From the NCBI GenBank assembly GCA_032768795.1, contig CP136490.1:7688001-7752000 (forward strand): a stretch of DNA of 64,000 nucleotides, read 5' to 3'. This document shows, piece after piece, positions 42,745 through 54,311 of the stretch (position 1 is the stretch's first letter; each line of letters begins with the position of its first letter). The stretch is from Tremella fuciformis. Lineage: Eukaryota > Basidiomycota > Tremellomycetes > Tremellales > Tremellaceae. The position numbers and the translations under genes were made by a program. The notes beneath the pieces were generated by a model. The model worked only from the letters and a program-made list of their open reading frames with translations, was not told the DNA's origin and did not search any database.

Positions 42745-44570
42745 CTACTCGATCGTCAGGATCGGCTTGCCTTTGGCCCGCGAGACCGCCTCGCCCAGCT
42801 CGTCCACCACACTAGCGAGCACGCGCAGCTCCTCTTCCGGGCCCAGGCCGCCTTCCTCGCTCGCTCCGAGGTGGAAACCCATGATGCTGGCGCTGAACTG
42901 ATCCACTTGATCTCGGAAGTTGCGGACCTGTGTGCGTGTCAACTCGAGCTGCTCTCGCAACCCGGCGACATTCTGTATCGTCGTGCGTGTCAGAGCCAGG
43001 TCTCGGCTGATGAGCTGCGCTTTGGTCGGCTCCCCGCCCACAACCGCATGCTTGGATAGATCATACAGCCTCTTCCAGCCGGGCTGAAGACTGTCTTGGT
43101 ATTCGAGATCGCTCTTTGCTTCGGCCAAACGGTGCCGCAGATGCTGTCCATGGGAGGACGTCATGGTCGCGCGGCTGACAGCGTTTGCGGTCAGGCCGTG
43201 CAGCTGGTCGAGGTTTCGCGATAGTCGGACAATGAGCGAATGCAGGTGTCGTTCGAGTTTGGCCGAGGAAGGTCGGACGGCCGGAGGCATGGACAGCATT
43301 TGTACGAGTCGGGAGAACTGGCTGTAAGCTATCTTTACGAGTGGGAACTTTCTAGCTCACCTCCCATTGCAGCCATGAGAAGGCATTTACGCTCATCGCA
43401 TCGATGGACACAACCTCATCGGTCAGGTCGCGAGTGAGGTCCCCGAGCTCGATCAACTGGCGACCGAGGATGTCCTTGTCCTCCATCGTCGACACCTGTA
43501 CAGCAACCCCAAGCTCCCACACTCTGTCTCATCAGCTGACCAAGCGACCCAGCAGCGCATGAGACTCACTTCACGTACTCCAAACCTCTTACTAAGCCGC
43601 CCTCGCCCAGCAGCCTCACACTGGTGAAGATATCTCGAGCCCCCATGACCTCTTCGGTGAGCGCCTTGGCCACCTTGCCCACATCAAGCCGGTATTCGTC
43701 GGGTCCGGTTTCGGCGGGGCTGAACCGCCACCAAGCGCGGGCTAGCTGGGTCGAATTCCCGTCTCGAGTTGACAGAGCGGACAGGGGGCAGAGGACGTTG
43801 AACATGGCGCATGAGGACGTGGCCAGTGCTCGCACAGGTAGCGTCACGCCGGAGGTGAGATACTGCCTGCTGGACGGCAGCAGCCAGGATAATCCGATCG
43901 AATTGGCAATGCCGCGGAACGTGGATTCGAGGGCATGCTTGCCAAGTGTCAGCAGCAGGAAGAAGAGGGCGATGGCAGCGAAGGAGAGGAGGACGCCGTT
44001 GATGATGTGGTAGAGTAATCCGGGCAGCACTAGACCGAGAGGGCGAAGCAATAGCGAGAGAGGCGAGAGCGCGAGTGACAGCGTATCATTCAGGCTTGGT
44101 GGTCGCGGCAGCGGTATGGTGGGCAAGGTTGGTACGGTCGGTATGGCTGGGAAGCTGGTTGGGTGAGGGAGCTCATCCAACCTCGAGGCAGCCGCCAAAC
44201 GACCTATGCCTGAGCGAGTCTGGCCGGTCACACGTCTGCGTGTAGGCGTGCTTGCCGCGATGTTTCTCCTCAGCCTCGAGGGCGAGCCGAGAGGACCAGC
44301 AACATTGCCACTCAGAGGCGATTCTCTGCCCTTTCTTGAGCGAGAGCGAGATGTCGTCGAGCTGGCAGTATCGAGACGGCTCCGCTGCGACGCTGAGTCG
44401 CCGCCTGATGTACCAGGAAACATGGGTGGCGAAAGTTCGTTGTCGTCCTCCGAGGTGTCCTGCCAGTGGTCTTCTAGCTTGAATTGCATGCCATCAGTGA
44501 TGGCAGCTTCGGTCTTGTCGGTCAGAGCCTCCTCGAGATGGGGGTCACTGCCGGCCCCAGGCGAGTCCAT
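42745..44570 (-). CDS. Single-pass membrane protein with helical C-terminal region, unknown
   Basis: Exons 43575-44570, about 43343-43495 and 42745-43299 join in frame through introns of 79 and 43 nt. The N-terminal ~115 residues are acidic then Ser/Arg-rich and disordered. A proline-rich stretch leads to hydrophobic LLYHIINGVLLSFAAIALFF plus LLLTLGKHALES, most likely one membrane span or hairpin. The remaining ~330 residues look helical (LGRQLIELGDLTRDLTDEVV, KLERHLHSLIVRLSRNLDQL, LREQLELTRTQVRNFRDQVD) and may form coiled coils. It ends KGKPILTIE. The layout suggests a tail-in-lumen or organelle-envelope protein, but I do not recognise the family. The start ATG at 44570 is the first in the open frame. 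Confidence 0.75.
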
Positions 44571-45185
44571 GGCCGACAAGGAGGATGACGAGAAGTGAGA
44601 ATGCAGAGTCGAGGAAGGAGTCCGAGGTGCACTCTGCTCAGGAACGCGGCGAGGATGTGGGTGAATGCCACGTCATTGCTTGTTATGATTCCCACGCCGT
44701 CAGGGGTCATGTATGATCTTGTTGGTGCTCTTGCTGATCGAGCCTATCTCTGTTTTCTCCGCGCGCAGAGAAGAAGCATGCAACAAGCCGCTTCGGACAC
44801 TGTTTGGGTGCCCCTGTGACGTCGTTGATCCTCCTCGCCGACATTCCAAATGCAAAGTCGCGCAGTTCCAAAACAACGGTCCTCGAGCAGATGATAATCC
44901 TTTTTCATTCCGCTCCGTTCTCATCATCACTCGGGTTACTTGACATCACCTTATAATTCGTCTGTCCAGCAACGAGAGGCTGGTGAATTACCTGTAGCAA
45001 TAGATTTGTACATCGCTGTCTCACTCTCCGGATTCCCGGAGTACATAAACCACCTTTCTGGGAGGACTAGAACCAGACGTCGATCAGACCCTTTGGGCAA
45101 ATCACGCTACCATCCATCGTACCACCTGCGCGGCCCGTCCCGTCCCCACCTACCAGCTACATGGCCTGGACGACACACTCTCATC
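44571..45185. other. Divergent promoter region
   Basis: Shared upstream region of the leftward membrane-protein gene and the rightward lipase gene. The open frame continues upstream of the lipase ATG to 44940 but has no supporting motif. Confidence 0.5.
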
Positions 45186-47540
45186 ATGGTACCCAGCATA
45201 TCCTCGACGCTGCTCGGCGCCACCTCGCTCATATCGCCCGTGACGAGCCTGGCTGGCGGCGGTGGAGGGTCATCGACCGGATCGCCTCCGAGTAGCCGGT
45301 TAAAGTCGTCGTTGGTGCCACTACCCGGTGCTCCACTTTCAAACGATCCGACACTCGTCCCAGACAAATACCTAGAAAAGGACATTGCCTTTGGTGACGA
45401 CTCGGAAGGCGTCTCGTCAGCCGCCAACCTCCATCCGACGCGATCAGCACCCGTACTCGGCTCGGATACCCGTCACACCGTTCCGATCAGTCCCACCACT
45501 GGCAGACCCACCAGGAGACCGGATGCGCATCTCAACCTCGTCAGAGCACCACCTAGCCAGCTGCTCGACGCGCCGGCAAGAGCAGCGATGAACATGCCGA
45601 ATGGAGTCACGGCCCACGCCCAGGCGAGGGCTGTCAAGGGCGACCCGCGCACGCCTGACTACCACCTCTCGGCGGAGAATGGAGATGGATACTTGAGATC
45701 CAGGAGGGAGGAGGAGTCGGTGCCGCTGCTCTCGCCCACCCCTCAGCGCTTCTCTGGCTCGTCAGGAGGTCCTCTGTCGCGTCCTTCATCGGCTCAGTCT
45801 ACCGCGTCGGGCAGAGGAGTCCTGCGACGCATATTTATCGATCGCGCCACCACACCCTCACAACACCTCACCCGTCCCACGTTCCCTCCCCCCTCCCTGT
45901 CCACCTACTCGCCACAGCCCCACACGCCACTCAGTCTCTGGGCGAAAATAGACCTGGTCATCGTCCAGACTGTTTCCGTCATCCTGTCGACCTTCTTCCT
46001 CGCGTTTGTCGTCTCGTGGGCTATCGCTGTCGAAGTGGCGAGAGGATTGCCGAGATGGTTGTGGCGCAGTAGGCCAAGGAAGTTTCCTTGGGATGATGAG
46101 CGATATTGGCGGAAAGAGGGGAAGAAGGTGTCCAAAGATCCAGCCGACTATGCTCGTCAGGTCGGGATGGACATCGAGCATCAGACGGTGGAGACAGAGG
46201 ATGGTTACTTCCTGAAGTCGGTGGCATCGTGTCATTCGCACCTACAGCTTACACTTCAGGATGCACAAGGTCATCGACCCCCGCGCCGAGCCACGCAGAG
46301 ATGGACGAGGTGTGTCGCATCCGATATATAGGAGGCTCTGAGCTCATGCCAGGTGGATTCCCTGTTCTCCTACTACACGGCTTGTTCCAATCGTCCGGAT
46401 CTTTCGTCACGTCCGAGGACCGCTCTCTGGCTTTCTGGCTAGCAAAGCAGGGGGGATATCAAGTCTACCTGGGGAACACCAGAGGCATCTTCGACATGGG
46501 TCATCGCAATTTCTCGCGGAATGACCCTCGGTTTTGGGGTAGGCAATGCCTGCTTGCGCTGGTTTTTCTGTGCTGACAGCTAGACTGGACCATCCGGGAA
46601 CTGGCCATGTACGATCTTCCGGCACTGGTAGATCACGTTTGTCAGGATACTGGCTACGACAAGGCAAGCAGCTTCCCTGATGTCTGCCGGAAGCTGACGA
46701 AGCAGATCGCCTTTATCGGCCATTCTCAAGGCAACGGCCTCACCTTCATCTCCCTGTCTCTCGGCATGTGCCCATCGCTTGGGAAGAAGATGTCTGTCTT
46801 CATCGCCCTTGCCCCTGCTGTATACGCCGGACCCCTCACGACTGGCTTCCCATTCACCACCCTGAACAGGCTAGAATGGAGCACATGGAAACGGTTCTTC
46901 GGCGTGCTGGACTTCATCCCGCTCATGCGGTGGGCCTACGACTATGCGCCACCGACGATCTTCGCCATGCTGGGATACACCATGTTTGCATTCTTATTTT
47001 CTTGGACAGACACAAATTGGTGGGTCCTCGTGCCCTATTCATGTCTCTTGTGGCATTTCACTGACGACCAGGCTGCACCGTCGCAAGACCAAAATGTTCC
47101 GCTTCACTCCCACGCCAGTCAGCTCAGCATCCATCTTCTGGTGGTGCGGCAAAGGTGGATTCGCCGATCGGAAATGCACCCTGGACGACTCCCTCGATCG
47201 GTGGTTCGACGACCGGTTCCCGCCGTTGTCAATCTACCATGGCGGCCGCGATTACCTCGTCCTGGCCGAACCCCTCCTGGAGCGCCTCAAGGAGAAAGAG
47301 AAAGACGTCAAGGTGATCAAGGTCACCAAACTGGACCAGAGCGAGCACTGTGATTTCTACTGGGCCGCAGAGGCCGTCGAGTGGGCCTACATGTCGTTCA
47401 TGGGTCAGTCGCGGCTTGTTTATTGGAAAGATGTAGAGCTGACGCTCAGACGATATCGAGTCGACGCGCCCGCGGTATCCCGAAGAGCTCGACGAGAGCC
47501 AAGGACCCAGTACCGATCCGGATACCCAGTGATTCAGTGA
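45186..47540 (+). CDS. Sterol esterase / acid-lipase-like membrane hydrolase
   Basis: Probable lipid-ester hydrolase of the Tgl1/Yeh family (alpha/beta hydrolase with N-terminal lipase-associated region). Exons are 45186-46216, 46260-46309, 46353-46538, 46584-47019 and 47073-1 to 47540 (exon 5 begins at 47072), 723 residues. The N-terminal ~240 residues are disordered. A membrane span follows at ~250-275 (DLVIVQTVSVILSTFFLAFV). The lipase core has FPVLLLHGLFQSSGSFVTS (oxyanion region), YLGNTRGI, FIGHSQGN (GxSxG nucleophile Ser), a later acid in YHGGRDYLV, and the His in KLDQSEHCDFYW. This is the full catalytic triad. Membrane anchoring suggests action at the ER, lipid droplets or plasma membrane. 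All introns are 43-52 nt. Confidence 0.9.
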
Positions 47541-47910
47541 ATGCTTTCCTATTGGTTTGAGATGGGTAGAGTGTCTTTCTCCATTGCGCACGTCCATACA
47601 TACATACGTGCCGTTTCTGGACGCTGGATTTGTCTTTGTCTGCTTCACGAGACGCTATGCCCATGCACGACCTGCACCCTGTCCACTGACGAATGACCAG
47701 CTGACCCGATAACCTGATCTCGCTCATGGACGCACGGGTACTACGGACATTCGTCAAGTCACATCTCATAAAGCAGGAAACTATAACATACGAAGGGCAC
47801 CCAAGTACGTAAGACAAGTATAGTGATAAACATGACAAAAAGAACTAAGACCGCACGGACCACAACCAAGACCAAGACCAGGGACAAGACAAGAGGCGAC
47901 CTGCGCCCCT
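47541..47910. other. Convergent intergenic region
   Basis: 3' sides of the lipase gene and the disordered-protein gene. A Thr/Lys-rich frame at 47823 is a low-complexity accident. No exon seen. Confidence 0.5.
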
Positions 47911-50900
47911 CTACAGCGGAGGAGACTCTCCGGTTACCGATGAGGACGGGACCGAATTGCCCGACTCGCTATCTGCCGTCGCGGCAGGGACGGCCTCCTT
48001 CTTCTTCCCTTTCGATGCACCTTTTCTCCACGTGCCGAGACTTCGCATGCTGCTCATGAACCCCTTCGATTCGTCTTTTGTCTTGACGATCTCGTCCGAG
48101 ACCGACCCGAGACTGGAGCTCGCGGGCATGCCGCCGGCGATCTGTGGCGCCGACTGCGTATCTTGAATCTTGCGCTCGCCCTTGGCACGTCCCTTGCCTT
48201 TGTTTTTGGTTTGAGCAGGTGGGTCGTTCGTCTCGATCGGTGCAAACGAAGCAGGCGCAGGACTACCCTGCGGAGAGTCGTACCGCGACGGCAAGAATTG
48301 GACGCTTTGCGTCAAGTTCGCCTCGGACCACGTGCTCAAGCTCGAGCTAAGGGTCGACTTGAACGGGTTTATCAATTCTTGGGGCTCAAGGAAATCTGCC
48401 GAGACTTGTGGAGGAGGACGCCGCTGAGGGATGGGGATCGGAGCGGACCGTCGGAACGTCTGACTGCTCTTTCCTGCGACTCTGCCCAGCCCCAAGCCGA
48501 TCTCTTGCTGCTCTGCCGTGGTGGGGGAGCTTTTCCCGCGCACGCCCACGAACTTCGCCTCATCATGCCTGCTTGTGGTCAGCATCGTTGCTTCCGTACA
48601 CCGTAGGAGTGCTCACGTCAGAGCTGCTTCACCCGCACCGACCCTGTCCAGCAACACGAACGAAGAGGATACAGATCGAGGATCGTTCGTTTCGCTCGTT
48701 GACGAACCCTGCCAAGCGGTCCCAACATGAGTCGCCAGGTCTACGCCCCTCGCTTCACTTGCTCCAGTCAGATAGGTCTCTGGGATGGGCGCGCGTTTGC
48801 CCGAGGGTACCAGGGTGTTCGCTCGCTCCCGTCGACGACTTCGCCTTGACGAGTACCGCTCCTCGGCGACCTCAGGATCATGACCAAAAGATTGGTCCGA
48901 ATCCGAAAGTTCGTTCTGTCGAGCACGCGAGGTTTTGCTGGAGGTGAACCTTGCCCAAGTGGCAGAATCCGATCTGGGGACCGGCGGAGGAGGAGAGTGC
49001 TGCACATCCCATTGATCCAGGGGCTTCGACCCCCTGCGATCTCCCGCATGAAAGAATCCACTCATCTTCGTCCGCAGGCTTCGGTACGCCTTCGAGCCGA
49101 AGTTGTCAGCCTTGGTGTCCGGCATGTTGGTGCTGAATGAAGTTGTCGTCGAGGCCGCCAAGCTCGGACGTGGGGTGGCAGATTTGCATGAGGCAGCCGC
49201 CTCGCTCTTGCTCGATTGGGTCGATTTGGCAGTAGACGGCCTACGGCGACCAAGACGAAGACTGGAGATATCCGGAAGGAAGGACGACAGGGCAGGCTGC
49301 TGCTCTTCGCTTTCTCTCTGCGCTTGATCGAAACTCTCACGGAAGGACCGTGCGTGCGCGGCGATCCTCTCTCGCTCTTCAAGCTGATGCCGCTGAATCG
49401 ATCTATTGAGATCCTCCATGGACGCCTTGGACGACAAACTTGAAATGCTTGCGACTGCTTGGCGACCCAAACGCGTGTATGTCGACTGGTCCTGTGAGAT
49501 GGATTGCTCCTGCTCGGAAGTTTGCGGCACCGCCGCTCCTGCCGAAGGAATCGACCTTTCTGCCTTTCCCGCCTCGCTGGGAGGGAGTTCAGACTCATCG
49601 AAAATTTGTGGCGGCACCCGACGAGCGTATCTCGAGGGGTATTTGAGGCGGCGAGCATTGGTTGGAATGATCTCGCTCTCCACATGCGTCTCTGTTCGGC
49701 CGGGCGAAGTCAACTTGAGTTCCGGCAACATGCTCCTCTCCTCTTGGTCGATTTCCGGAGTCTCAATCGTCTGGGTTGAGAACGTCGACACTGTTCCCGG
49801 CGGTTCAAGTATCGAGGTGGCACGTCGACGACCAGTCCATTCAGGCGTGTCATGATCTTGCGGTTCCGAGTCATAGCTCGAGCTGTAGGAATTCACACTT
49901 CCAGGGGTGCTGGCGGACCCAAGACTATGCGGAGGGGTCCCCTCACTCGACGGCGCACCTTGGAAGGGCACACCGAGTGTCCTGAGATCCGCAACTGCGG
50001 CCCATAGCGGAGGCCGACGCGGGTTGATCGATTCCTGTGAATCGTCCGACCCCGCGGTGGAAGCTGGCGCTGGTAATACCAGAGCCGGCTCCAGGATTCG
50101 AGACGAACTTGGACCTTCAGGAACACTGCGAGTTCTCCTATGCCGTTCCTTCACCAGTACTCGTCGCAGATAAGATGATTCGTCACCCGAAGTTTCGGCC
50201 GGCCCTTCCTGCAAGTCTGAACCACCTTCAGAATCTCCGAAGAAACTGTCACCCAAGTTGGAAGACTGGCTTGGGGCGTCTGGCTCTTGGCCTTGAGAGT
50301 CCACACTCGAGTCGTGAGAGCGCTTGTCAGGACCAGGAGCGTCACCCTCCGAGACTCCGGTAGCAGCATCGTCTTCCCGCTGAGCCAAAGTCGGATGGTG
50401 TCGGGTTGGCGGCACAGGCGGGGCGTCCAAGTCTGAACGCTTGAAGCGGCCAGGAGAAGAGGTCTCGGTACCCATCTTGAAAGGCGTCCCCTTGCGATTC
50501 TTGATCTTTTCCGATTTTGTCGACGCCGGGGAGCTCGAGCTCGGCTCGGAGGCGCTGACGGGGGAGCCATCGGCACAAGTGCCACGAGGTCGGCGGCGCA
50601 CAAGGACTGGCAATCGAGACGGAGTCTCGATGCTCCGCTCATCTAAGTTTGCTGACGGCGAAGGCACGGAAGTTCCGAATTTGTGAAGATCAGTGGACCT
50701 GGCAGGCTGGACGGACGCCACCGAAGGCTTCACAATGGCTGCCGGAGACACGTTCGGGCTCGATCCCAAGCTCGAAGTCGTCGCTGCAAGGCTCGCATTC
50801 GACGATGCGGAATGCGCCGAGCGGACTGTCTTGAAGTGATCGATGATCACTGTGCTAGATGCGCCGAGAAGCTGCGAATCTTCCGGAGAGCCTGTCGGGG

Positions 50901-51374
50901 GCAGATCAGCCGCGTCGAGGAATCGACCACCGGATACCGATCGCTCTGACTGGAGTGTCTGTGCGCGTCGACGACTGGTGCTGGGTCTACGGTGGACCGT
51001 AGGGGTGTATTTCAGGCGCCCTATGGAGCGAATGCTCTGTATTGATGCGCCCAGCTGCTCTTTCGGTACGGGGATGCCGGAAGGATAGGAGAGGTCGTCC
51101 CAGTCTGTGAGCGATTCTACGGTTGCGGCGGCAGCTTCGATCAGCATACCCGTCATACAGCGTCGGAATCAGACTACTGACCTTGGTTGGTCGAGATGGC
51201 CAGAGATCTCTGCTTCCCCGCGCCATCATCGCCTATGCCAGCTGCACCCTCACCATGATCGAGCCTCACACGCGCATCATCTGGATCGCTGTTCTCGGCT
51301 GTCTCCCCCAGACCAGCTGGGGGCGACGCCGACTTCCGCGTCGACTTGAGGAGGAAGCCCCGGGGAAAGGACAT
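47911..51374 (-). CDS. Large disordered Ser/Pro-rich protein, unknown
   Basis: About 1120 residues, three exons: 51182-51374, 48617-51134 and 47911-48568, with introns of 47 and 48 nt that both keep frame (STNQ to AAAATVESLTDW; GEAALT to HDEAKFVG). The start at 51374 (MSFPRGFLLKSTRKSASPPA) was chosen because a consensus gtcagt intron joins it; 51156 would be a start inside the intron. The chain is Ser, Pro, Glu and Arg rich. One helical, possibly coiled-coil stretch stands out (SMEDLNRSIQRHQLEERERI, AAHARSFRESFDQAQRESEE), as well as KAYRSLRTKMSGFFHAGDRR. The C-terminus is basic (KGFMSSMRSLGTWRKGASKG). No enzyme motif. It may be a scaffold or cortical protein; this is a guess. Confidence 0.75.
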
Positions 51375-51823
51375 GGCTTTGCGTGGCAAACGAGCAGTAC
51401 ACCGTCGGTGGCAAACAACAAGCGGATGCCAAGTGTCAAATGGGAAACAGGAGGAGTGTCGCGTTGAGGTGTTGAAGAGGAAGCGAGTGATCGAGCCATC
51501 GTGGACGGCGCCGTGAGCGGGAGTGCCGGCATGGAATGTGTGTGTGTGAAGCTTAGCTCAAAGTGGTCAGTCCACTTTGTACGAGATGATTTGACTGTAC
51601 GCCACTGGACTAGCAGGTAGGCAGGCGCCGTGGAACGTAATGAAACGCGGAGAGTATTGCCCTGCTTGAGGAGCAGGAAACAAATCAGTCACGTCCCGCC
51701 GTCGGACTAATCTCTCCCTTCACCTGGACAAGCTAGGCTGCATCGGGTACATGCACATGTATGAGCACGAAATTACATTGCTACCTATATACATACGAGG
51801 CGACACATCGAGATCGCGCTAGT
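51375..51823. other. Intergenic region
   Basis: Between two leftward genes; would hold the promoter of the disordered-protein gene and the terminator of the monooxygenase. No exon seen. Confidence 0.5.
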
Positions 51824-53092
51824 CTACGGCGGGGGCAAGTCCCAGTTCTTGACCTTCTCCTTCATCATCATGCCGCCGACGTTCACACGGAAAAACGCCA
51901 TAACAGCGGCCAGCCAGTAAAACACCATCAGTCCCCATTCGCCCGATGGCGCCGAGGGCCCCTTGTCTTCCAGCACGCCGTCCTGCACTTGGTCCATGAA
52001 CGGCCGGAACTTGACCTCGTACCCCTCCACCGCCGCCCGCAAGCCCTTAGCCTTCTCGATCTCCCGAGCGAGGACGTAAGCGCCGACTAGCGCAGAGGTC
52101 GTGCCCATCCCCGTGTTGACGGACGGGCAGTACGCTGCATCGCCCAGGAGAACCACGCTGCCCGCCGTGTTGGACCACTTGGGAATCTTGACCAGTCCGA
52201 GGCGCTCGCAGTAAAAGTTGTCCGACTTGTCCATCCCGTCGAGCATCTGGTCGACCTTCCATCCTGCCCCTTGCAGCAAGTTCCGGATGGCCGCTTTTTC
52301 TGCCGTCACATCTCCCCTCTTCACCCCATCAAAAATGTCGCCCCGGCCGCCGGCGTAGACCTGCAGGTTGTCCGGGTCGTTGCGGCGAGTCATGACGCCA
52401 CGATTCCCCTTGGCCATGTAGATTGTCGCAATGTACCCTTCTCCGGGCTCCATTGGCATCGGGACCGTGAAGTATCCAATGTACGTCCCGGTGATGGGGT
52501 AGAAGCCGTTTGGGACAGCTGGGTCGATCTTGTGAGGATAAGTTGGATCCGCCAACAGCATGCGCCGGGTGCGAGAGTGCACTCCATCAGCGCCGATGAG
52601 CAAATCGTACGAGCTCTTTTCGCCATTCTCAAAGGTGACATGAACCTGCTCGTGGCCCCCTGCTGAAGCTGTCGACTCGAATCCAGTGATACTGGTGCCA
52701 AAGATGAACTTGGTGCCGGCATCTCTCGCCTGCTCCCAGAGCAGTTGAGCAAAGTCGCCCCGCATGATCTCGTACTCGGAAGTGAAGTTTTGTGTGCCGC
52801 CCTTGGCGCCTGAACCGGGCTTGTTGGCCGGGAAGAACGCACGGCGACGACCATTCTTGTCGACAATCTGCATCCCCTCTTCTTTCGCGGCCCTGGCCCG
52901 GAATGCCTCTTCGAGCTTGATGCGTTTGAGCACCTCGATGCCGTGACCCCGCAGATCGATCTGCAGTCCAGACGTTCGAAGCTCCGGGAAACGCTCGACG
53001 ACCGTACACGTGTGACCTTGCCGCATGAGCATGAGCGCTATGGCGTTGCCGGCGATACCGCCGCCGCTAATCAGGACGTTGAGTCGGGCCAT
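51824..53092 (-). CDS. FAD-dependent monooxygenase (aromatic hydroxylase type)
   Basis: 422-residue single-exon flavoprotein monooxygenase with a PF01494-like fold. The ATG at 53092 starts MARLNVLISGGGIAGNAIAL, which contains the Rossmann GxGxxG for FAD. GADGVHSRTRRMLL is the DG motif and SVVLLGDAAYCPSVNTGMGT is the GD motif that binds the FAD ribityl chain. The C-terminus has a hydrophobic stretch (GLMVFYWLAAVMAFF) that may be a membrane anchor, then MMMKEKVKNWDLPPP. The absence of introns contrasts with its neighbours; it may be a recently acquired or retro-copied gene, but nothing else shows transfer. The substrate is unknown. Related bacterial and fungal enzymes act on phenolics, polyketides or tetracycline-like rings. 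Confidence 0.9.
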   Translation of the reverse strand: MARLNVLISGGGIAGNAIALMLMRQGHTCTVVERFPELRTSGLQIDLRGHGIEVLKRIKLEEAFRARAAKEEGMQIVDKNGRRRAFFPANKPGSGAKGGTQNFTSEYEIMRGDFAQLLWEQARDAGTKFIFGTSITGFESTASAGGHEQVHVTFENGEKSSYDLLIGADGVHSRTRRMLLADPTYPHKIDPAVPNGFYPITGTYIGYFTVPMPMEPGEGYIATIYMAKGNRGVMTRRNDPDNLQVYAGGRGDIFDGVKRGDVTAEKAAIRNLLQGAGWKVDQMLDGMDKSDNFYCERLGLVKIPKWSNTAGSVVLLGDAAYCPSVNTGMGTTSALVGAYVLAREIEKAKGLRAAVEGYEVKFRPFMDQVQDGVLEDKGPSAPSGEWGLMVFYWLAAVMAFFRVNVGGMMMKEKVKNWDLPPP

Positions 53093-53635
53093 TCTGATGA
53101 GTTGATGGTCTTGGATGCGTTGAGACTTGCGAACTGCGGGTGGCAAAGCTGTGTCTGGCTTGGTTCTTTTATCAGATACGTGTGTGCGGCTTCGGAGACG
53201 GCATCGCACTGCTCATGCTTGATTTTTACTCAGGATGTGCCCGTGCCGAGTCCATGACGAATCGCGCGCCGGACACCTGACGAGTCGCACCTGGCGGAGG
53301 CGCCGAGATTAGCATCGGCCGATATCTCCATGCAGAGCCCTCCTGCAGGAGGAGCGGGCCGGTGCAGGAGGTATTGATCTCCATGCAGATATATCCTCTT
53401 GCAAACAGAGGGGCGTCAGAACACATCCTACAGGGGATTGTCTCACAGGCCTGTCCAACATGGGTGGACAACGAGAAGCTAATGGCGCGCATCTGCGTCC
53501 TAATCCGGCCTAATCTTTGCCTAATCTGGCTGAATTGCCCTCCACCCTAATCTGAAATTTGCTTCCGTCGCTCTAGCAGACCGTATGACTTTGTGAGTTT
53601 CAAGACAACTAACTTCTCTGTCATCGTTCACCAAC
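53093..53635. other. Divergent intergenic region
   Basis: Shared upstream region of the monooxygenase and BUD31 genes. It contains a short palindromic stretch around 53330-53390 (tctccatgcagagccctcct and gatctccatgcagatatatc). No exon seen. Confidence 0.5.
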
Positions 53636-54278
53636 ATGCCCAAGATACGCACATCAAGATCAAAGCCACCGCCGGAAGGCTTTGAAGACATCCAGTCAGC
53701 TATCGAGCTCAGAGACTGCAGGCAAGCTGACGTGCAGGGATGTGCTCGAAGACTACGACAAGAAGATGCGCGACGCAGAGAACGAGAGTCATGAGGGCAA
53801 GCGGAAGGTCGAGTCGGTCTGGTATGTATCACCTGCGGCGAAGAAGGTCGAGACTGATTCGCAGGCCAATCATGCGCCTGAATCACGCTCGTTCACGGTA
53901 TATCTACGATCTGTACTACAAACGCGAGCTCATCTCGCGGGAGCTGTACGACTGGCTATTGAAGAATGGGTACGCGGATGGGAAGTGAGCTGCTGAACAG
54001 CAGTCAGAGAGGCGGACAGCTGACAACACAGTCTGATAGCAAAGTGGAAGAAGAACGGATACGAGAAGCTCTGCTGCGTGCGATGTATCGCGACGAGAGA
54101 TATGAACTTCCAGGGGAGCACATGTATTTGTAGAGTACCAAAAGCCACGCTGAAGAAGGGGATCGTGGTAGAGTGCCCGCATTGCGGTAAGTAATCTATT
54201 GATTCTGGCCCCGTATCAAGTCAGTACACCGAAACGTGCTGACACGCAGGCTGTCGGGGATGCGCCTCGACCGACTAG
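53636..54278 (+). CDS. BUD31: BUD31/G10 pre-mRNA splicing factor
   Basis: Core component of the activated spliceosome (Prp19-associated/NTC-related). Five exons: 53636-53694, 53738-53821, 53865-53984, 54032-54186 and 54250-54278, giving 148 residues, the normal length for the family. It starts [20 protein letters not shown]. Conserved blocks are [52 protein letters not shown] and the Cys-rich end [15 protein letters not shown], whose cysteines form the zinc cluster. The introns are 43, 43, 47 and 63 nt. Its stop lies only 34 bp from that of the convergent gene at 54312, so the 3' ends must overlap. Confidence 0.97.
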
Positions 54279-54311
54279 ACGACACAACATGCATATTGTT
54301 TGTACATTTCG

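Noticed and set aside
47823..48059. Thr/Lys-rich frame on the + strand
   Set aside because: Low-complexity repeat of aag/acc codons with no start context, overlapping the 3' end of the opposite gene.
51135..51156. ATG at 51156 as start of the disordered protein
   Set aside because: It falls inside a consensus gtcagt...gaag intron that joins an upstream exon in frame.
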